From Bacillota bacterium (GTDB lineage Bacteria > Bacillota > Bacilli > Alicyclobacillales > SLC66): a stretch of DNA of 7,343 bases. Numbering within the stretch: position 1 is the first letter of the stretch; each line of letters begins with the position of its first letter. The DNA is taken from positions 1 to 7,343 of the forward strand of contig JAJZZT010000420.1 of assembly GCA_021797415.1 (NCBI GenBank). Direction: 5' to 3'. The notes below the pieces were generated by a model. It saw nothing but the letters and a program-made list of their open reading frames with translations, did not search any database and was not told where the DNA came from. Positions 1 to 4,609 of this stretch are shown here, one piece after another. The position numbers and the translations under genes are program-made.

Positions 1-1
1 G

Positions 2-151
2 GCGCAGGTCAATGGCCTGCGCGGTGACACGAGCATTGAAGAACGCATCCAGTACGATCTCCGATACATTGAGGAATGGTCGTTCGTGTGGGACTTGCGC
101 ATTGTCCTGCTGACGATCGCAAAGGGGTTCCGGAACAAGAATGCGTATTGA
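2..151 (+). CDS. C-terminal end of a bacterial sugar transferase (initiating glycosylphosphate transferase), 5' truncated
   Basis: Only the last 49 residues are in the window; the frame starts at base 2 and ends with TGA at 149-151. The visible part contains QVNGLRGDT, then [14 protein letters not shown] and a final hydrophobic stretch [13 protein letters not shown]. This is the typical C-terminus of the polyprenyl-phosphate sugar-1-phosphate transferase family (WcaJ, WbaP, WsaP type): a Q-x-N-G-x-R-G motif followed by Y-D-L-x-Y-I-E-x-W-S. Members are membrane proteins that transfer sugar-1-phosphate from a UDP-sugar to undecaprenyl phosphate at the inner face of the cytoplasmic membrane, the first committed step of glycan assembly. 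The catalytic part lies outside the window, so galactose or glucose specificity cannot be told. Its stop overlaps the start of the next gene by 11 bp, consistent with translational coupling. Confidence 0.88.
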   Translation, partial: AQVNGLRGDTSIEERIQYDLRYIEEWSFVWDLRIVLLTIAKGFRNKNAY

Positions 152-1316
152 CACGGGAATAGGCTCCGAAGCCGAAGAGATGGCCGAAGAAGCACTGTGT
201 CAGGTTCAGATCGTCACCTTCGACAGTCATGATGTCATCGAGCCATGCCTGATGTCCGTCGCGCATCAGGCAAATGTGGCGTTGCGCGTCGTTTTGATCG
301 ACAATGCTTCAGCCGACGGCTCGGCGGACGCCGCCCGTGCCGCATGGGACAGGACGAACCGGGACATGCCGCTGACCGTTATCGAGAACGCGGAGAATGC
401 GGGCTATGCCGCCGCGCACAATCAGGGCTTTGCGCTGGCGTTGCGCGATGGACTGCCGTTTGTGCTGACGCTCAATCCGGATGTGCAGTTGGACCCGCAT
501 TATGTGGAGCGTTGCATTGGGGCGATTGAGGGCATCCGGATGCAGACGGGATTGCTCGTGGCGGGTGCGACGGGGAAATTGCTGCGCCCGCCCGCGCGGG
601 CGGGCGGCGGGGCGGCAAAAGCCGGTGCAAGGCTGGAGAATGGAAGGATGCCGCGTCCGGCATCCGGGCCAGTCCGGATCGCGTCCGGCGACACGCCCGA
701 TGACGGCATGGCCGCCGCTGCGCCGGGCGTGCTGGACAGCGCCGGGCTCGCCATGGGCGCGTTGTTTCACGCGCGGGACCGTGGATCGGGCAAGCGAGAC
801 GAAGGCCAGTATGAGAAACGCGAACTCGTTTGGGGCGTGTGCGGCGCCGCGGCGTTGTTCGCAGGAGCGTTCCTCGATGAAATGTCCGCGCGCGGGGGCG
901 TATTTGACGAGACATTCTTCGCCTACAAGGAGGATGTGGACCTCTGCTGGCGCGCCGGACTGGCCGCGTGGGCGTTTGTCTACGAGCCGGACGCCACGGC
1001 GCTTCACGCGCGCGGCTGGCGCAAGGGGCGCGGGGGGAAAGATGGCAGGGGGAAGACTGGAGAGGGCCGGGATGCCAGGAGCCGGGATATCTCCGATGAC
1101 CTGCTCGCGCATTCATTTTCCAATCAGTTGACCATGCTTTATACCTATGTCCCCCGGAGCCACCCGGCGCTCTGGCTGTCGCTTTTGGCGGAGTCCGCGC
1201 GTTTTCTCTCACTTGCCGCGCTGCATCCTGACGCGGCGCGAAAGGTATTGGCTCTGCTGGCGGAACGCTGGGAGTCCATGCGCGCGAAGCGCTGGGAATG
1301 GCGGGTGAGACGATGA
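141..1316 (+). CDS. GT2-family glycosyltransferase, rhamnosyltransferase-like (WbbL/WsaD type)
   Basis: 391 residues, cytoplasmic GT-A fold enzyme expected to add an early sugar to the lipid-linked acceptor. The GT2 core is readable in order: IVTFDS near 24-29, the nucleotide-binding [10 protein letters not shown] at 52-61, [11 protein letters not shown] near 86-96, LNPDV at 111-115, GVCGAAALF in the acceptor region, [13 protein letters not shown] at 259-271 and LHARGW at 288-293. DSAG (199-202) and the later EGQY are typical of rhamnosyltransferase-like members of COG1216. Two stretches look added: residues 149-195, rich in Ala, Gly, Pro and Arg, encoded around a palindrome; and 294-316, rich in Arg, Gly and Lys. 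The start at 141 overlaps the previous stop; an ATG at 180 (residue 14) would still give the whole domain, and neither has a strong ribosome binding site. The sugar and linkage cannot be read from the sequence. Confidence 0.88.
   Translation: MRIDTGIGSEAEEMAEEALCQVQIVTFDSHDVIEPCLMSVAHQANVALRVVLIDNASADGSADAARAAWDRTNRDMPLTVIENAENAGYAAAHNQGFALALRDGLPFVLTLNPDVQLDPHYVERCIGAIEGIRMQTGLLVAGATGKLLRPPARAGGGAAKAGARLENGRMPRPASGPVRIASGDTPDDGMAAAAPGVLDSAGLAMGALFHARDRGSGKRDEGQYEKRELVWGVCGAAALFAGAFLDEMSARGGVFDETFFAYKEDVDLCWRAGLAAWAFVYEPDATALHARGWRKGRGGKDGRGKTGEGRDARSRDISDDLLAHSFSNQLTMLYTYVPRSHPALWLSLLAESARFLSLAALHPDAARKVLALLAERWESMRAKRWEWRVRR
585..606. repeat. Perfect 22-bp GC palindrome inside the first GT2 gene
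   Basis: The half-site CGCCCGCCCGC (585-595) is followed directly by its exact reverse complement (596-606), with no spacer. It lies at the left end of a low-complexity insertion in the coding sequence and encodes RPPARAGG (149-156). The RNA could fold as a very stable hairpin. Origin and function are unknown. Confidence 0.85.
646..665. repeat. 8-bp inverted repeat with 4-nt loop inside the first GT2 gene
   Basis: GGATGCCG (646-653), loop CGTC, then CGGCATCC (658-665). It sits 40 bp downstream of the 22-bp palindrome and within the same in-frame insertion. The 10-mer CGCGTCCGGC, which begins inside this hairpin (652-661), occurs again at 680-689. No T tract follows, so it is not a terminator. 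Confidence 0.75.
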
Positions 1317-2434
1317 AGGGCGCCGAGAGGGGGTGTACCCGGACGGGAACCCGACCGGACGCTGGTTTGGATGCCGGTTTGGGAGCCGGTTCGGACACCT
1401 GGACGAGGGTCCCGGACATGACTATGGCAAACGCCGGAGGGGTGGCTGATCAGGCGATCCCTGTCATCATCTCCGTCATCCTTGTCACGTTCCATTCCAG
1501 CGATGTCCTCGGTCCGTGTCTGGCCGCCCTGGAGCGCTCGAAAGCGGCGGCGCGGCTTGAACTCATTATTGTGGACAACGCTTCGACCGACAACACCTGG
1601 CTACGGGTGCGGTCTTACGGCGAGCGGACGGATCTGCCGTTTCGGGCGGTGCGGCCTGTGCGGCTGGAGGAGAACCGTGGTTATGCCTACGCAAACAATC
1701 GTGGACTTGAACGGGCGACAGGCGATCACCTCCTTTTGCTCAATCCGGACACGGAGGTCGGCCAGGGCGCGATCGAGCGTTGTTCGGCATTGCTTGGCGC
1801 GACTGTAGAGATGGAAGCCGACCGGAATGTGGCCAAAAGCCGCCCGGCCTTGCTTGGCGCCCGTTCGGAGGCAGTGGCCGACAAACGGGTCGTGGGTGTG
1901 GCCGGATGCAGGCTCGTCCTGCAGGACGGCCGTCTGGACAGGGCCTGCCGCCGGTCTTTCCCGACGCTTTGGAACAGCTTTTGCCGTTTCAGCGGCCTTT
2001 CGCTGCTCTTTCCACGCGCAAAGTGGTTTGCCGGGTACAATCTCACCTACCTGGACGAACACGCAGGCTATGAAGTCGATTGTGTCAGCGGCGCTTTCAT
2101 GATGGTCGCGCGCGACGCATATACGCGGACACGCGGGTTCGATGAAGACTACTTTCTGTACGGTGAGGACATCGACTGGTGTTACCGCATCAAGGCGGCG
2201 GGGTATGCCGTGTGGTATGAGGGCGCGGTGAGCACGCTTCACGTCAAGGGCGGCAACGGAGGCAAACGCTCGCCGGAGTCGCTCCAACATTTTTATGATA
2301 CGATGCTGCTATACTTTCGCAAACACCACGCAAAGCGCCATTCGCGAGTGGCGAACGTCAGCGTGGCCGCCGCGCTTCATGTGATGCGCACCGTGCATGT
2401 CGCGCTGTGGCGGTTGCGGGGGAGGGGACGGTGA
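1313..2434 (+). CDS. GT2-family glycosyltransferase, rhamnosyltransferase-like (second of the pair)
   Basis: 373 residues from the chosen ATG. The GT-A motifs are in order: VILVTFHSS near 55-63, IIVDNASTD at 85-93, the ENRGYAYANNRG segment, LLLNPDTEVG near 141-150, DCVSGAFMMV around 260, GFDEDYFLYGEDIDW near 275-289 and LHVKGG around 309-314. This is the COG1216/WbbL-type layout, so the likely role is transfer of a deoxyhexose such as rhamnose to the lipid-linked glycan at the cytoplasmic membrane face; the actual sugar is unknown. The start at 1313 forms an ATGA overlap with the previous stop and has GGGTGAG just upstream. An ATG at 1298 is also in frame. An ATG at 1418 would remove a 35-residue N-terminal stretch made of 12-bp repeats and still keep the full domain. 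Residues 160-199 are a degenerate 20-residue tandem duplication. The gene ends 123 bp before the permease start. Confidence 0.87.
   Translation: MKGAERGCTRTGTRPDAGLDAGLGAGSDTWTRVPDMTMANAGGVADQAIPVIISVILVTFHSSDVLGPCLAALERSKAAARLELIIVDNASTDNTWLRVRSYGERTDLPFRAVRPVRLEENRGYAYANNRGLERATGDHLLLLNPDTEVGQGAIERCSALLGATVEMEADRNVAKSRPALLGARSEAVADKRVVGVAGCRLVLQDGRLDRACRRSFPTLWNSFCRFSGLSLLFPRAKWFAGYNLTYLDEHAGYEVDCVSGAFMMVARDAYTRTRGFDEDYFLYGEDIDWCYRIKAAGYAVWYEGAVSTLHVKGGNGGKRSPESLQHFYDTMLLYFRKHHAKRHSRVANVSVAAALHVMRTVHVALWRLRGRGR
1358..1393 (+). repeat. Three 12-bp tandem repeats at the 5' end of the second GT2 gene
   Basis: The units are GACGCTGGTTTG, GATGCCGGTTTG and GGAGCCGGTTCG, in frame, encoding DAGL, DAGL and GAGS. 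They lie before the GT2 domain. They are either a low-complexity N-terminal extension or, if translation starts at 1418, part of an untranslated spacer. Confidence 0.7.
1790..1909 (+). repeat. Degenerate 60-bp in-frame tandem duplication within the second GT2 gene
   Basis: Unit 1 (1790-1849) and unit 2 (1850-1909) both open with TTGCTTGGCGC, and both have GAG at codon 7 and GCC GAC at codons 10-11. The encoded segments start LLGATVEMEADRNV and LLGARSEAVADKRV. Unit 2 leads into the usual VGVAGCRLVLQDG segment of the family, so unit 1 looks like the extra copy. It lies just after the NPD motif. Confidence 0.65.
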
Positions 2435-2453
2435 CGGAGGAGTGTATGATCCT

Positions 2454-2481
2454 TTTCGACAGGCGTCCGTTTCGACAGGCG
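2454..2481 (+). repeat. Direct repeat of 12 bp in the intergenic region before wzm
   Basis: TTTCGACAGGCG occurs at 2454-2465 and again at 2470-2481, 16 bp start to start (about one and a half helical turns). A related TTTGTCGAA follows at 2491-2499. This could be an operator-like site or chance; no known regulator site is recognised. Confidence 0.5.
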
Positions 2482-2511
2482 CTGCACCCCTTTGTCGAAT
2501 TGTGGTACACT
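2472..2511 (+). promoter_or_regulatory. Possible internal promoter ahead of wzm
   Basis: TCGACA (2472-2477, 5 of 6 matches to TTGACA) is followed after 17 bp by TCGAAT (2495-2500, 4 of 6 to TATAAT). An alternative extended -10, TGGTACACT, lies at 2503-2511 but has only a poor -35. The region is the sole intergenic gap in the window and marks the change in base composition, so a promoter here is reasonable. The boxes are weak. Confidence 0.25.
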
Positions 2512-2542
2512 GCTGTCGATCGGTATTTCGTCTCCGTCTTTG

Positions 2543-2548
2543 AAGGAG
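2543..2548 (+). promoter_or_regulatory. Ribosome binding site that decides the wzm start
   Basis: AAGGAG lies 9 nt before the TTG at 2558. The longer in-frame reading from TTG 2492 has no Shine-Dalgarno upstream and would add 22 residues not usual for the family, so 2558 is preferred. Confidence 0.65.
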
Positions 2549-2557
2549 TGGTTCAGT

Positions 2558-3334
2558 TTGTTGTTCCGCCTGCGGGAGATTTTCTCTTATCGTTCTATGC
2601 TTTGGGGGTTGATTTTATCAGAATTGCGAACTAGATATCGAGGATCGACGCTTGGTTTTTTGTGGACGTTCGTTAATCCTTTGCTTTCGTTGCTGGTTTA
2701 CACGCTGGTTTTCTCCGTAATCATGCGCATCAAGCTGGCGCACTATGCCGTGTTCCTGTTTGTGGGGCTGCTTGCATGGAATATGTTTTCCACTGCGGCT
2801 TTGTCGTCAACCAGTGTGATTGTCCGGCAGGCGTCGCTGGTCAAGAAGATCTATTTTCCGCGGGAGATATTGCCGCTGTCCGTTGTGGGGGGCAGTGTGA
2901 TCAATTACTTGTTCTCGCTCGTCATTCTCATCCCGTTTCTCATTTTCTCCGGGTACACGCCCAACATTTACTGGTTGTACCTTCCTCTGATCATTCTTCT
3001 TGAGGCGGTCGTCACAGCCGGATTTTCTCTTCTGTTTGCGGCGTTGAACGTGTATTTTCGCGACCTCGAACACATGTTGGGCATCTTCATGATGCTATGG
3101 ATGTACCTGACTCCCGTGGTCTATACGCTGTCCATGCTGCCCCCCGCCTTTCAGCAGTTCTTCAAGCTGAATCCCATAGCAGACGCCGTCATATCGTACC
3201 AGGATATCTTTTACTATGGACAGCCTGTGCGATGGAAGCTCTTTGTTTACGGATGGGTCCTTTCTGTACTGGTGTTTGCTGTGGGTTGGCAGGTCTTCAA
3301 CAGGCTCAGCAGGCGCTTCGCAGAGGAGGTGTAG
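2558..3334 (+). CDS. wzm: ABC-2 type polysaccharide export permease Wzm
   Basis: 258 residues from a TTG start, the usual length for Wzm. It is the membrane half of the ABC transporter that moves lipid-PP-linked glycan across the cytoplasmic membrane. The N-terminus has an amphipathic segment LREIFSYRSMLWGLILSEL and then RTRYRGSTLGFLWTFVNPLL (25-43), the hallmark start of ABC-2 O-antigen and teichoic acid exporters. About six hydrophobic segments can be seen near 32-54, 62-82, 106-130, 140-165, 172-195 and 228-247, with LTPVVY in the fifth. KKIYFPREILPL follows the second segment, as in other family members. An alternative TTG at 2492 gives 280 residues. The stop is one base before the wzt start, so the two subunits are translated as a pair. 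The gene is noticeably more AT-rich than the GT2 genes upstream. Confidence 0.92.
   Translation: MLFRLREIFSYRSMLWGLILSELRTRYRGSTLGFLWTFVNPLLSLLVYTLVFSVIMRIKLAHYAVFLFVGLLAWNMFSTAALSSTSVIVRQASLVKKIYFPREILPLSVVGGSVINYLFSLVILIPFLIFSGYTPNIYWLYLPLIILLEAVVTAGFSLLFAALNVYFRDLEHMLGIFMMLWMYLTPVVYTLSMLPPAFQQFFKLNPIADAVISYQDIFYYGQPVRWKLFVYGWVLSVLVFAVGWQVFNRLSRRFAEEV
3324..3330 (+). promoter_or_regulatory. Strong ribosome binding site of wzt
   Basis: AGGAGGT, 5 nt before the ATG at 3336, lies inside the last codons of wzm. It fixes the wzt start and argues against longer in-frame readings that begin inside wzm. Confidence 0.8.
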
Positions 3335-3335
3335 C

Positions 3336-4598
3336 ATGAAGGCGTCCAGTGTCATCAGTGTGCAAGGTGTCTCGAAATCATTCCGTGTACATACCGAACG
3401 CCGCAACAGTCTCAAAGACCGGGTTCTCTATGCTGGCCGCCATCGTTACCGCGAGTTCACAGCCTTGGAAGATGTATCGCTGGAGATTGAGCGAGGAAGC
3501 ACGGTGGGCCTCATCGGTGTGAACGGATCCGGCAAGAGCACGCTCTTGAAATTGATTTCGCGCATCCTGTATCCCGACAAAGGAACGGTTGAGGTGCGCG
3601 GCAAAGTATCCAGCCTGCTTGAACTGGGAGCTGGGTTTCATCCGGATTTTACAGGAGCGGAAAATATTTATTTGAACGCCTCCCTGATAGGCCTGAGCAA
3701 GCGTGAGATCAGCCGCAAAGAGGCGGAGATCATCGAATTCTCCGAACTCGGGGATTTCATTCATGAGCCGATCCGCAGCTATTCATCGGGCATGTACATG
3801 CGATTGGCGTTTTCGATCGCCGTCGCGGTGGACCCGGAAATCCTCCTGATCGACGAGATTCTGGCGGTCGGCGACGCGGCGTTTCAGGCCAGGTGTTTTG
3901 ACCGCCTGAAGCTGCTTCAGGCAAGCGACAGAACGATTGTGATTGTCACGCATGATACAGGAGCCGTCGAGCGATTGTGCGACAGGGCGGTCTGGTTGAA
4001 TAATTCGAGAATCCGCATGGACGGCGCGCCGATTCCGTGTGTCCAGGCGTATCTGCAGAGTGCTTTCTCGCATTCGCGCGCGAATGGCAGTATGAGTTTT
4101 GACAGGGTTGATCAGATTTCCGCCGAAGAAGATGGGGGCACACAGCCCGACTCCGCCGTTGCTGCCGGGAACGGACAGGAGCAAGGCGGCATTCGACTGG
4201 TCAGTGTTACTTTGCGCTCTCCGACCGACGATGATTTGGTGCACCCCGGCGATGCGGTGTCCATCGTTATGGAATTTGTATCGTCCATCACGAGAGACGA
4301 TGTTGTGTTTGGCGTCAGCCTTTTCCGGAATGACGGGACCTTTCTGTACGGAACGGATACAAACATTGACCTGACGGGGAAGCTGGCCGTTCGAAACGGG
4401 GAGCGGCTGGGCGTCACCATCCGCTTTGAACAGATGCCCTTTCCCTCCGGTGGGTATTATGTGGATTTGAAAGTGATCACGGAATTTGGAGAACCGCTTG
4501 GCTTTTGGAACCGATGCTGCGAGTTCACCGTGGTTGCCGACGCGCGGGGTGCCGGTCTGTTGCATCTGGACCATGACTGGACGATCGAGTCTCTGTAA
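3336..4598 (+). CDS. wzt: Polysaccharide ABC transporter ATP-binding protein Wzt with C-terminal glycan-binding domain
   Basis: 420 residues; energises export of the glycan through Wzm. The nucleotide-binding domain shows Walker A GVNGSGKST at 61-69, the Wzt/TagH-type SLLELGAGFHPDFTG at 93-107, the ABC signature YSSGMYMR at 149-156, Walker B ILLIDE at 169-174 and the switch histidine in VTHD (H206). A linker rich in Gln, Gly and Asp follows. A C-terminal domain of roughly 150 residues (about 265-415) then starts at GGIRLVSVTLRS, with motifs VHPGDAVSI, FGVSLFRNDGTFLYG and PFPSGGYYVDL typical of the Wzt_C immunoglobulin-like fold. In E. coli O8/O9a this domain binds the modified non-reducing end of the chain before export. 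A short Wzt lacking this part would be about 250 residues, so this transporter probably selects capped chains. The neighbouring methyltransferase supports that (inference). Confidence 0.94.
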   Translation: MKASSVISVQGVSKSFRVHTERRNSLKDRVLYAGRHRYREFTALEDVSLEIERGSTVGLIGVNGSGKSTLLKLISRILYPDKGTVEVRGKVSSLLELGAGFHPDFTGAENIYLNASLIGLSKREISRKEAEIIEFSELGDFIHEPIRSYSSGMYMRLAFSIAVAVDPEILLIDEILAVGDAAFQARCFDRLKLLQASDRTIVIVTHDTGAVERLCDRAVWLNNSRIRMDGAPIPCVQAYLQSAFSHSRANGSMSFDRVDQISAEEDGGTQPDSAVAAGNGQEQGGIRLVSVTLRSPTDDDLVHPGDAVSIVMEFVSSITRDDVVFGVSLFRNDGTFLYGTDTNIDLTGKLAVRNGERLGVTIRFEQMPFPSGGYYVDLKVITEFGEPLGFWNRCCEFTVVADARGAGLLHLDHDWTIESL

Positions 4599-4603
4599 GG
4601 TGG
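4597..4603 (+). promoter_or_regulatory. Ribosome binding site that decides the GTG start of the large methyltransferase-GT gene
   Basis: AAGGTGG overlaps the wzt stop codon and lies 6 nt before GTG 4610. The next in-frame starts, ATG 4619 and ATG 4628, are 15 and 24 nt away, which is too far. Confidence 0.6.
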
Positions 4604-4609
4604 TGTGAC

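Noticed and set aside
247..271. Inverted repeat GCCTGATG / CATCAGGC with a 9-nt loop, considered as a terminator
   Set aside because: It lies inside the first GT2 coding region and has no following T tract; probably chance.
309..1419. Long minus-strand open frames opposite the first GT2 gene (about 267 and 315 codons)
   Set aside because: Rich in Arg, Pro and Ala with no recognisable domain; they follow from the high GC content of the plus-strand gene, whose GT2 motifs are clear.
1601..2290. 229-codon minus-strand open frame opposite the second GT2 gene
   Set aside because: Shadow of the sense gene: no recognisable motif, no good ribosome binding site noted, wrong direction for the operon.
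2492..2557. Longer wzm N-terminus from TTG 2492
   Set aside because: No Shine-Dalgarno precedes it, the added 22 residues do not resemble the family, and TTG 2558 has AAGGAG at good spacing.
2435..2640. Possible frameshift at the wzm start, with the true N-terminus in the frame of ATG 2446
   Set aside because: The 258-residue product from TTG 2558 already has a complete Wzm N-terminus, so no frameshift is needed.
3216..3335. Longer wzt reading starting inside wzm
   Set aside because: It would overlap wzm by about 120 bp, and the AGGAGGT before ATG 3336 marks the normal start.
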